Below, one piece after another: positions 31,600 to 42,701 of a stretch of DNA of 64,000 bases (position 1 is its first letter; every line of letters begins with the position of its first letter). The stretch comes from Sipunculus nudus (Eukaryota; Annelida; Sipuncula; Golfingiida; Sipunculidae), in assembly GCA_026874595.1 (NCBI GenBank), contig CM049314.1, forward strand, positions 35,071,229 through 35,135,228, in the 5' to 3' direction. Below the pieces are notes generated by a model. The model had not been told where the DNA came from, did no database searches, and saw only the letters and a program-made list of their open reading frames with translations. Position numbers and translations under genes: made by a program.

Positions 31600-34330
31600 C
31601 CAGATAAAATCCAACGCAGCTTATTCATAACACCCTATAAAGGGGGTTGGGGTAGCTCAAGATGATCCATATTCCAACAAAAATAATGCTCTAAAATAAA
31701 GCTGAATTAATAGATTATTGAAAAAGAAAAACAATAAAAATTTAAAAAAGGAAACACGTTGATTAAGTTACAAGTCGGATAATTTATATTCGAATCTTTG
31801 TGGAAGAAAGTGGAAGACCTGCATGACATTTTATGTCTATAGGAATACAGATTCGGTGAAAATATAATATTGATGAACCAAACATATTGCAGAAGTACTT
31901 CGGCAGACACTATGGTACAACTCCCAAGTTAAAATAGATGTTACATTCAATAAAAACATACTCTCTTCAGAAATTAAACACATAAAAGATATAATTGTCA
32001 AAGAAAAGGCTACACATTTTGTTGATAAGAAGTTCTTAGCTTTTTAGATTTTAGGGGTATGCGTCTGACACCACATTTTTTTTTCAAATGATATCAGGTT
32101 ATTAGGATAGTTGCCATTTTAATATTTTCCAATACATAGCTTGGCTACCAATAGAAGCTTTACTATATTCTAGCTCATATCAAAATAATAAACCCGTAAC
32201 CGAAAATTTGTTGCTTTCCATTATATTTATAACACATTGATACAATTCATTCAATCGCGTTTCTACAAACATACACTCGACGAGGAAGTGCTCAATTGTA
32301 TCCTTTACTTTAAATTGGCAGAAAACAGTTTTCACTATCACGTTTACCATTTTTTTAAAAATAATATCGCAGTTGATTAAATATTTTGTACAATGTTTTC
32401 TTTGTTAAACTCTCAGTCTTGCCTTCCGTGTTGAACTGTATATACATTTCCATATACTGTGCCAATGAAAGATTATATTTTCCCAAAACAACTCAGCGTC
32501 ACGTCTACATATATTCATAAATGACATAATTGAATTGATTTTTGTATGTTTAAGCTTTAAAGCTGTATCCTATTTATCTTGCACATATTACTTCCAGATG
32601 AATAAATTGAAATTTCTGTACCTAATGCTAGTATTAGTATAGTAAAAATAAGATTTTCCTTAAACTTTTTCTTTCAGGTTATCATATACTGTGGTAACTT
32701 TCCGTCTTCGCTAAACACATCTTTAATATATGAAACCTGCATTCACCCATTGTTGAAAATACAGTACTTTCCCTTCATATGGAACATTGTCAATATTTTT
32801 GTTTCTCACACTATACATGTTCAATGTCTTTATTATGTCTTTAATATAAAAAAAGAAGCCAAATTTAAAAATCTCATTTTTGGCTAAACATATTTAAGTC
32901 TTGTATTATAGAAAACATTTTATTGTTTGGTCCAAATTGTTGCATCAAATATGCAACCACGTGCTCTCATTATCACTGTCAATTAACCCTTTTATCCATT
33001 TAAAGTACATAACTTTCTGTTTATTTCTTACCTGAGGTACCTTTAAATCACCATATGCAAACGTTTGCTTCATAACATTTCTATTATCTTTCTCATAACC
33101 TATCCTTGTATCTTGCCAAATAAATTTTAAATGTTATTGTATTAATTTGTGTACAAAAATATTTCGGGATGGGAGAACCATTAGTAAATACAATATTTGG
33201 GAGACCAAATGCTCCTAAACAGCACCCCTTTACCATATAAAGAAACAATCCGTCTAATCCATAAGGCAATAATATTTTTGCATTTTCTGTATTTTTATCT
33301 CAAAATTTTTCTAAACCTCCGCGGCCGAAATATTGTTTACATAATATACACCTAAGATCTGCAGGGTATCAGTTTTTTTACCAGAACTTATATTCATTAA
33401 TCCTTCGTCGTTATTTCTCCATTTCCCGAACCACATGCAATATGGCCTTTGTTTTAGTTCTAATAAGCCCAAATCCTGAAAAGTCACTTTGCCAAAATTT
33501 TACCTTAAGCCACAGATTTACGGTCACCACAAAGTGATGTGAAATCATCGGATTATTAGGTCAGTCGGATATCCTTAATAGAGTTTTCTGAAATATTTAT
33601 TCTAAAAATATTAATCGCCTCTCTCGCCTTGTAGTAAAATATTTTAGCAGCGAAAACAAACAGCTAAACGCACAACTTAGTCTTATGCCTTGCTCTTTAT
33701 TTAACCATTTTGTTAACCAGCCTGCGTTCTGCACACAGTGTTATTGTCGTTGCACAAAACAATCTGACAAATCACGACAAAGGTTATTATATTCCAAAAC
33801 ACTCAACAATACTTTTGCGACAAACTATCGTACGCTTTAGTATTATCCCGTGCTAATAACACTCCTGGGATATTTTTAACTTTTTTTCACAAAAGAAATG
33901 TTTTAAATTAATCGAATATTTTGATATATCCCTTGAACTTTAATAACCAAGTTTTATCTGATTTAACAATACTTTTGATACCCCTCTGCAATCTTCTAGC
34001 GATTGTTTCCGCCCCTAATTTATAATCCATACATGTAAGTATTATTGGCAAAAAAATCATTAACCATTTTGGTTCCTTCAGTTTCATGTTTTTGCAATAT
34101 CACGATAACCCCGAGTCTTGATTTTATTGCAAAAGACTTTATTGAAGGCCGAACCCAAACAATCCATACCAGGGTTTTTATCATTTTTTCATACGTTTTA
34201 AAACATTACTACATTCATCAACATAAATTAGGCCACCACATAGTCTCTTTTTATCTTCTCGCAAACTTACTATATGAAAATCTTGTATAAACCCCTTACA
34301 AGTTTTTCATCAAAATCTGTACTTTTTTAA
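31600..34330 (-). mobile_element. decayed non-LTR retrotransposon (LINE), copy 1
   Basis: Frameshifted coding remnants read on the minus strand. From about 34330 downward there are reverse-transcriptase pieces matching those of the second copy at 42700. Near 32560-32760 there are pieces of the region after the polymerase. At about 32265-32306, DTIEHFLVECMF matches the Cys/His-containing C-terminal domain of L1/Tx1-type ORF2 proteins. Many stops and frame changes show an old, dead copy. The clade is inferred by eye. Confidence 0.65.
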
Positions 34331-35430
34331 ATACAAATTAGCATAGTATTCAAAGAAGATATCCATTACCTCGTCCAATGACTCAGTTTGATCCACTTTA
34401 TCTCATATCTATTCTATGGCACCACGACGATCATTGTTGCTTAAAATTTCACATTGATTCTTAATGTTAATATATGGTTCCCGGATCTTTCGATTTTTTT
34501 CTTATTACTAATTTTTTCTTCTAAATCATTTAATCTAGATTTTAAGTAATTTTCTTCGACTTTTTATACCTTGTCCTGTTTCTGATATAATCTAAAGCAG
34601 CATATATTATTCGACACTTGCTTAGTCCCACAACAATTGTGGGCCTAAACTTAGACCTTCATTATCCGTTTGACGGATTAAATCGTTAAATATTAAAAAA
34701 AAGAACTGTTCATTCTTCAACGCTATTAGGGCATTATGAGCGTCTCTCAGTGTTTCAGTGCATACATTCATACGATCAGATGTAAGTGCACTGACGTTAC
34801 ACTGTTCACTCGCTTTGATATTACTGTGTTTGAATCTTTGTGTTTCTCCGATATGGTAAACTATCCCAGAGTTTGGTAAGTGTTCTTTTTGTTGCGTTTT
34901 TCGTGTCATTAATTTGTGTCTGTGATCGCGATACCCAGTCAGATTTCACCAGCTGAGAACATGAAAGTGATCTCTGCCGTGACTGGCTGTGACACACACA
35001 CCCTTATTTGGATACATATTACTTACCATAAAATTATTTTTACTGTGATTAATATCATAATTTTTTAATAAATAATATTTATGTAGTCAAGGCAAGTGCG
35101 TCATACCAAAATACATGTAAAAGCATTTGCATTACTACCCGAAGGTGGCAGCACTAGTTACCATATAACAAGTGTATCGTGTGCAGCCATTCATTATGGT
35201 GGTTTCATCCTTCAACCGTTAATTCTACTCTTGTATGCTACATGTATACACAAAAGTAGCTATTTTCCTTTTATGAATAAATTAAAATATTTGTATCTTC
35301 GCTCTTTTTTAAGTACAAATAAGATTTAGGAAAAAGTTCTGGTGAGATAACATCACCTGCATGATCAGGATCGATTAGCTAGCTTATCTGCAACCTTGAT
35401 ATCATCACGTGGACCTGTAGAAATAGAAAA
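33343..35430. repeat. duplicated segment, copy 1 (pairs with 42702-45380)
   Basis: Shared words in the same order include CCTAAGATCTGCAGGGTATC (33351), ATGCAATATGGCCTTTGTTT, CCAGCCTGCGTTCTGCACAC, GGGCATTATGAGCGTCTC (34730), GTGCGTCATACCAAA and TGATCAGGATCGAT. The pair includes LINE sequence and non-LINE-looking flank. It is therefore either an ancient segmental duplication or two copies of one long element. Confidence 0.8.
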
Positions 35431-35653
35431 AATTGGTGTGCCTGACATATCCATAACCTCGCATACCCGAAAGAAATTGTCCTCGTACCATTGGGATATT
35501 CGAGGTTCTAATATTGCTCAGAAAAATAAAAAACCCTACTTGTATAGTTGTAAATGGGAAAAGATACCTTTTTCGCGAAACAAATATTTTTTTTTTAATG
35601 ATATCTAGAAAATTTAAAGTTAACATTTCAGGTAACCATGCAGAATTCTGTAG

Positions 35654-35654
<1 letters not shown>

Positions 35655-35705
<51 letters not shown>
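35655..35705. repeat. (TA)n microsatellite
   Basis: About 51 bp of alternating TA. Confidence 0.95.
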
Positions 35706-35709
<4 letters not shown>

Positions 35710-35825
35710 TACTCCAGCTAACAATTTCAGCAGATTTACACTTTCTGTGCAATCTATAGGTATGTTACCGTGTATATGCCTATACTTAAATATACGTCTG
35801 TTGTTTAAACTTACGTGTTATCTTT

Positions 35826-35885
35826 ATCAAAGGAAACAACTTGTTTCTTACAATCGTCAGAGCTCTGCTTTGAGATTTCATTATT
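35826..35885 (+). pseudogene. sulfotransferase exon-2 start relic
   Basis: GGAAACAACTTGTTTCTTAC followed by AATCGTCAGAGCTCTGCTT aligns with the first 45 or so bases of exon 2 of the intact gene (GGTAACAACTGGGTTCATAC, AATCGTCAGCGCTCTGCTA). Translation gives GNNLFLTIVRALL and then a stop. The preceding TTTATCAAAG has lost the acceptor AG context. The rest of the gene is absent, so this is a short relic of a fourth copy. Confidence 0.75.
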
Positions 35886-36028
35886 CATTGAAACATAAGC
35901 CAACATAATTGGAATGCTATGATGTTTGTGATTCCGTTTTATCGTAAATGTCAGTGCTGTCAATCTGTCAAATTGTATACCTGCGCGTGTCAGTCAGGTG
36001 TCCCTAGAGTTGTTGAGATTATAAAAGC

Positions 36029-36137
36029 CCGTTCACACCGAACACTGCACCGCGCTGCACCGAGCTGCAGTTGCAAAGCGCAGCGCCGCACGGCTCGGCC
36101 CGGCACAGCGGAGCGTTCGGTTAGGCCGGGCCTTACT
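36029..36137. repeat. GC-rich inverted-repeat cluster
   Basis: CCGTTCACACCGAACACTGC on the left and AGCGGAGCGTTCGGTTAGG on the right form an imperfect inverted repeat around GCAGCGC/GCTGCAG words. GC content is far above the surroundings. It resembles bivalve MITE-like elements with GTTCACACCGAAC ends. No target duplication was identified. Confidence 0.4.
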
Positions 36138-36149
36138 ACTGACATATAG

Positions 36150-36475
36150 GTGATGTTTACAAAATGAAGTGGCGCTCTGGCAAATATATATGTATTTAGT
36201 ACGCATGCGCCGACCTGAATGGGGGATTAACTGTGACACCCATGCCAGGGAAGCTGCGATATCGGGAAAGAGCTTGCTCTACGGCCTGCTGGTAAGGCTA
36301 GCTTCACAATTGGATGTTTTGCTCCTTGCAGAGCTCCCGATTGACAACTCTCAATAAAAGCCCCGCACTTCTGTACTGATCTGTTAATAGCTCATTCGCC
36401 CGTAATCTAATAATTGTATCTGCCACTAACCGCTTCCTTGTTGCTCCGGTCGATGACACAGGAACACAGTGGGAG
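36150..36475 (+). repeat. possible solo LTR
   Basis: The segment holds an AAATATATATG TATA-like word, then CTCAATAAAAGCCCCGCACTT as a polyadenylation signal with a short GT-rich stretch. It ends in GGAACACA followed by GTGGGAGCAAAATTCGGGG, which sits like a primer-binding site. No second copy or internal coding region is present. The call depends on the order of signals only. Confidence 0.35.
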
Positions 36476-36649
36476 CAAAATTCGGGGACTACCCCTATTT
36501 CCCTAACCCTCTACATAAAGGGCATCATTTCCCTATCCCTCCAGATATAGGGGTGGTGGTCGGGGTTAGGGAAGGTTCGACGGACAACAGCTAGCCGTTC
36601 ACACTGAATGCTTGCTGTCTGCCTTGGGACATTCTCTGCCGTCAGATTA

Positions 36650-38605
36650 ACAGTACATGACACCTAAACGACAAAAGCTCGATATTTTTGTGACGGTGGC
36701 AATCTTGTGACACACGCCCTACGGCGTGCTTTTTAATTGGCTTTGGAGAGTCTATACCATGGCAGTGCCAGTGACGTGATTATTACAGGACCGAAGCTGG
36801 TTATGGTTGTGACAGTGACAATCTCATGACACTAACCCTTAATACTTGCTTTTCAGTTAAATTGGGACAGTCTATGCCATGGCAGTGACAGTGACCTGAC
36901 ACCTAAAGCACCGAAGCTGGCCATGTTTGAGACAGTGACAATCTTGTGACACGCCCTACGGCTTGTTTTTTATTTGCCTTTGGACAGTCTATGCCATGGC
37001 AGTGCCAGTGACGTGATTATTACAGGACCGAAGCTGGTTATGCTTGTGACTGTGACAATCTCGTGACACACACCCTTAATGCTTGCTTTTCCATTTGCTT
37101 GGGACAGTCTATGTCATGGCCGTGACAGTGACCTGACACCTATACCACAGAAGCTTGGTATGCCTGTGACCGTGAAAATCTTGTGACCCACATCTTTTAT
37201 GTTTGCTTTTCAATTGGCTTGGGACAGTCTATGCCATGGCAGTGACAGTGACCTGACACCTATAGAACAGAAGCTGGGTATGTTTTTGACAGAAACAACC
37301 TTGTGATACACACCCTTTATGCTTGCTTTTCAGTTTGCTTGGGAGAGTCTGTGCCATGGCAGAGACAGAGATCTGACACCTATACCCCTGAAGCTTGGTA
37401 TGTTTGTGACCGTGACAATCTTGTGACCCACACCTTTTATCGTTTGCTTTTCAATTGGCTTGGGACAGTCTATGCCATGGCAATGACAGTGACCTGACAC
37501 CCATAGCACAGAAGCTCGGCATATTTGAGACAGTGACAATCTTGTGACACACACCCTTTATGCTTGCTTTTTAATTTGCTTTGGACAGTCTACGCTGTCG
37601 CAGAGACAGTAAAGTGGCACCTATAGCACAGAAGCTGGGTATGTTTGTGACGTTGACAAACTTGTGGCACACTCCCTTACAGCTTGTCTGTTAATTGGCT
37701 TGGGACATTCTATGTCATTGCAGTGACAGTGACGTGACACCTATAGCAAAGAAGCTGGTTATGCTTGTGACTGTGACAATCTTGTGACACACACCCTTTA
37801 TGCTTACTTTTTAATTGGCTTGGGACAGTCTGTGCCATGACAGTGACAGTGACGTGACACCTATACCACAGAAGCTGGGTATGCTTGTGACCGTGACAAT
37901 CTTGTGACCCACATCTTTTATGTTTGCTTTTCAATTGGCTTGGGACAGTCTGCGCCATGGCAGTGACAGTGACCTGACACCTATAGCACAGAAGCTTGGT
38001 ATGTTTTTGACAGAAACAACCTTGTGATACACACCCTTTATGCTTGCTTTTCAGTTTGCTTGGGAGAGTCTGTGCCATGGCAGAGACAGAGATCTGACAC
38101 CTATACCCCTGAAGCTTGGTATGTTTGTGACCGTGACAATCTTGTGACCCACACCTTTTATCGTTTGCTTTTCAATTGGCTTGGGACAGTCTATGCCATT
38201 GCAATGACAGTGACCTGACACCCATAGCACAGAAGCTCGGCATGTTTGAGACAGTGACAATCTTGTGACACACACCCTTTATGCTTGCTTTTTAATTTGC
38301 TTTGGACAGTCTACGCTGTCGCAGAGACAGTAAAGTGGCACCTATAGCACAGAAGCTGGGTATGTTTGTGACGTTGACAAACTTGTGACACACTCCCTTA
38401 CAGCTTGTCTGTTAATTGGCTTGGGACTTTCTATGTCATTGCAGTGACAGTGACGTGACACCTATAGCACAGAAGCTGGGTATGTTTGTGACAGTGACAA
38501 TCTTGTGACACACACCCTTTATGCTTACTTTTTAATTGGCTTGGGACAGTCTGTGCCATGACAGTGACAGTGACGTGACACCTATAGGACAGAAGCTGGA
38601 TATCT
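36650..38605 (+). repeat. ~120-bp satellite array with ~721-bp higher-order period
   Basis: About 16 units of a ~120-bp repeat. The unit contains TTGGGACAGTCTATGCCATG, GCAGTGACAGTGACGTGACA, CCTATAGCACAGAAGCTGGG and TTGTGACAGTGACAATCTTG. Blocks 37141-37860 and 37861-38580 are nearly identical to each other over six units, while adjacent single units differ more. This gives a higher-order period near 721 bp. Open frames across it are artefacts of the repeat. Confidence 0.95.
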
Positions 38606-38950
38606 CTTTTTATTGAATATAACAACTGCAGAAAACATAATACAAGGTTAAATACAACAGCTAACACAAACATCACTACAATGTTGGATACAACACATTA
38701 ACATTTATGCCAGAGATACATGAAACAGAAAACTGAAACAAAAAATTTTTTATAAGAAAGAGAAAATAACCTTATACAATTACAAAATACATGTTGGTGT
38801 AGTGATATTTTTATCATGAGAATTTCAGCGACATATTGTGTATTTTCTGAATGTATAAATTACCTCTTGAAAAGTTTCCTTTCACGTTTGAGACTGAGTA
38901 CGTTGACAATCATTGACCTTAGCACGACAGTGTCCTCTAAAATCTTTTAA
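38606..38950. other. spacer between satellite and LINE
   Basis: AT-rich; no gene or repeat recognised. Confidence 0.4.
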
Positions 38951-39198
38951 ATAATAATATTAATATATTTATAAGAGGGTTTGTTAATATTGTTAATACT
39001 AATATATATTTTACTGAAAACATTTGCTGTCACTGGTGTTTACTTATCAACCAATTTTTTCATTTGAATAAAAATGGGTTGTATTTCCTTACAGTTATAA
39101 AACAGATGTATGATTGTTTCTTTCTCTATTTTACAAAGTGACTTGCTTTCCCTATTTTAAATAACAGTGGATTGAGAGTTATAGTCCTGTGAATTAGT

Positions 39199-39660
39199 TT
39201 AAATTTCATCATTCTTAATGTTTCTGATATTATGATGTTTAAATATTTTTAAAGGCTTCATATACAAAATCTTGACAGTTGCACTGCATATCTCTAGTCC
39301 ATTATCAATAAGTTTAAAATGTTCAGTGCAGACATCCATTATTATTTCTTTGTAAACCTTTTGTGTGATTTTCTTAATGTTCATGATTATATCCATATTT
39401 GTTTTATCTGGTATGTGATTATGTGTATTATAAAGTTTTAAATATTTTTTCCCCCAAGTTACTGGAATTGCGTCAATTTTACTTAAATACTGCATATGCC
39501 GAATTTTAACCTTTTTTGTCAGTTCTGTATGTGACAGGAATGTGTATTGTCTATTTCTTTTCTTTATAATATCATATAATTTTTTGATACCAGCATTGTA
39601 CATTTCTTTTCTGTATACTGTTTTCTTATCGATATTGATGTGTGAATTATAACAAATCAA
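39199..39660 (-). pseudogene. C-terminal fragment of the LINE ORF2
   Basis: A 153-codon open frame, lysine- and isoleucine-rich, with NSHINIDKKTVYRKEMYNAG and VKIRHMQYLSKIDAIPVTW. These match the post-polymerase region of L1/Tx1-like ORF2 proteins. It is an open remnant inside a broken element, not a host gene. Confidence 0.75.
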
Positions 39661-40257
39661 TTCGACTTAAATTTTGATCAGGGGTGTATACATTCTTGAA
39701 GTTATATTTACACCATGCTTCTGGAACATCTCTCCAAAAAGGGTTGCATGAATTATCAAAATGGATTGTGTCACTAGACTTAAGAATACATATAAATATA
39801 TAAGAACCCATTCTTTTAAGTTATTAACTATCTCCAACAATAGCCAAAGGACCAGACAGAAAACGTTTCATCCAGACTATTTTTAAAGCTTCGATTTCAG
39901 ATTTTAAGTGTATCATATCAAGTCCTCCTTTTTCAACAGGTGCTATCAGTATGCTTTTTTTAATCTCGTCTTGTTAACACCAAATACATTTCCAAAATAA
40001 TGGTTCTATATCTTTTATGTATGAATCAGATGAATGTGGTAGCACCTGTAGTGCATATATTAATTTTGACAGGATGTGTTTTTAAAATAGCATTTTTTCC
40101 AGATAGTGACATTCCTCTATTTGACCATATATTTATTATTGTTTTTATTTTACTGAGTATTTCTTTATAGTTAAAATCTTTCATCTTTCTCCAGTCAGGA
40201 TGAATATATATACCGAAAAATCTTTATTGGCTCAGTACACCATTGAAGACCTAGTCT

Positions 40258-40533
40258 TTAAATATTTTCTTTTTCATTAGCTAAAGTTGTTGTTTGTGTC
40301 ACTACCGTGTTATCTATATTTACTTTTAGTCCAGATATTTCTTCAAATTCTTCAAATATTCTCATACGTTCGTTAATAGACTTGGTACTACCAGTCAGAG
40401 TTACAACTGTATTATCAGCGTACTGTATAAATATATGTTCAACTCCCCTACTTTTTACACCTTTGATTTTAGAGTTATTACTTATTTTAATAGCAAACAT
40501 TACCAAGACTAGTACAAACAAATATGGTGACAA
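40258..40533 (-). pseudogene. reverse-transcriptase fragment of the LINE ORF2
   Basis: A 91-codon open frame with SPYLFVLVLVMFAIKI, IKGVKSRGVEHIFIQYADN and EEFEEISGLKVNID. These are the B and C motifs of an L1/Tx1-type reverse transcriptase. The second Asp of the YADD box is replaced by Asn. Confidence 0.88.
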
Positions 40534-42701
40534 GGGACAGCCTTGTCTAAGCCCTGGGTTTATACTAAAGTAAGTTGTAGCCCATCCTATGTTTATACCA
40601 CAGCTTTTTATGTTTGTGTAAAGTATTTGAATCCATTTTATAAAACCTGGTCCAAAATTAAACAGCTGTAGGGTATTCTGAATATGGGTCCATTAAAAAA
40701 ATCAAAAGCTTTTTCAAAATCTATTGACAAAAGGTAACTTTATACTTTATGTTTGTTTGAATGTGCAAGTATGACCGAAATTTTTATAATATTTTCTCAA
40801 ATATATCTTTTTTCCATGAAACCTGTTTGATTAGACTGAATGCTAGAGGAAAGTACTGTTTTAAGTCTATAAGCTAAAGCTTTAGCAATTATTTTATAAT
40901 CTGTGTTAATAAAGGGAGAGGACGCCAATTCTTTAAAAGCAAAGAATCTACCTTTTTTGGAGATGAGACATATCACTCCTTGTCACATTTTGACTGGTAA
41001 AATACCATTGTAAAACGAGTAGTTTAGAGCATCCACAAATAAATGTTAATATCTATCCAAAATTTCTGATAGAATTCAGCTGGAAATCCATCAGGTCCTC
41101 GTGTCTTTTTAATTTTGAGAGATTTAATTGTTTGATATAAATCAGATAATGAAAAATCTCCTTCATATTTATAAGATATGTAGGGATAAATGGTGTTCAT
41201 TCGCTGTATATAAGTTCTTGTAAAATATTAATTGTTCTTGCATAATTTGCTCTCTATCAGTTATAATTTTATAATTATTTTCTTTCAGTTTTCAGCATTA
41301 ATTTTTTGTTCAATTTTTTTCTAAATTTAAAAAAATACTTTGTTGATTTATTTCCTTCATAAAACCATCTGGCTCTACATCTTATTACATCTCCTCTAGT
41401 CTCTTTCTCAATTAATAATTTTTGGTTATTTATGAAAATATCAAATTTACATTTGTCTTCAGAAGTTTTAGTTTATCAATTGACTTTGTGCTTTGTGTAT
41501 TTCTCTCTCTAGTTTAATTAATTTATCAGTGAACCTTGTCTTTTTATAAGTGGAAAATGGTCTAATTTCACCTCTAATTTTGCATTGTATTGTGCCCAAT
41601 AGAAGGGAAGAGTTTGCTTTTTTTGTTACGATTAACAGTGATTTTTATACAATCGTTTATTTGTTTAACAAAAGTTTCATCCTCAGGTAATGAACAATTC
41701 AATTTTCAATATCCGCATCCTCGTGGATGATCGCTTAACAATATACTCATATAAATGAGTGAGTGGCCTGTTTTATATCCTGTTTCATTATTTTGTGGTA
41801 CCAATATAGCTGCAAAGGATATTACTTATAAGGAAATAGTAACGGGGGAAAATACTGGTTATGGATTTTGTCTATGCCATGTATATTTTAAGATTCCTTG
41901 GTGCTGAGCTCTCCAAATATCTGTCAAATGATTTAGTTCCATCAACTGTAAAAGAGTTTGTCTTGATTTTTCCTGTGTATGTTTAATGTAACTTCTGGTG
42001 CTAGTGTTACATTAAAATCCCCAGCAATTATCAGTGTTTCCACATGAAAACTATTTAATATATTGATAAGATTTATATAGAATTTTGGATCATCTTTGTT
42101 TGGACCATGAACATTTACTAATGTAATGTTTGGGACTCCTATTGTAGCATTAAAATAAAAAACCTACCATGTTTATCTGATTTAATATTTGAATTTGGAT
42201 TCCTGCTTTATTTTTCGATATATACAAACCATCTTAGCTTGTCGGGTTCCATGACAAAAATAAATCTGTTTCCATGTGATTCATTTTCGATACTGCCATG
42301 CGTTCCCTTGAGGAAAATAATGTCAATTTGTTTTTCTGTTTAACCAATAAAATATTTCTCCTTTTTTATGACTGCACAGCCCTCTTATATTCAGTGATGC
42401 TATATTACATATATAAGCCATTATCAATTACAATTATACATAGTCAATCTTAAAATCTTACTTCCCTTTCCTATTAAAATAGTAAGTTTTGTAATATTTA
42501 TCTCATAAATAGCTAAAAGTATATAAAGAATTAGGCTGATTGTCTCTTCTGTAGTTTTGTGGATGTGATTCAAATGAAGTACAAACATGTCAAGAGAAAA
42601 CATAGAGTACAGACAACACAAATGCATATAGAAAGCCTCAATCATCTAATATTATGGGCTCCCTGGTCGTTACAAGCAGTAGGTGCTTTCTGTAGCAGAA
42701 G

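Larger units (their letters stand above)
38955..42420 (-). mobile_element. decayed L1/Tx1-type LINE, copy 2
   Basis: On the minus strand the order is as expected for ORF2 of an APE-type non-LTR element. An endonuclease piece lies at about 42005-42035 (LIIAGDFNV). A stretch at about 41085-41110 resembles the conserved GPDGFPAEFY segment. The reverse transcriptase spans 40533-40258 with PYLFVLVLVMFAIKI and QYADNTVV; the YADD box reads YADN. A C-terminal frame at 39660-39199 contains IDAIPVTWGKKYLKLYN. Numerous frame changes make it inactive. It is about 3.5 kb and lacks a recognisable ORF1 and tail. Confidence 0.85.

Noticed and set aside
37303-38676. Repeated Cys/His-rich open frames in the 120-bp satellite
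   Set aside because: They recur with the satellite period on both strands, lack starts in context and have no codon-level conservation.
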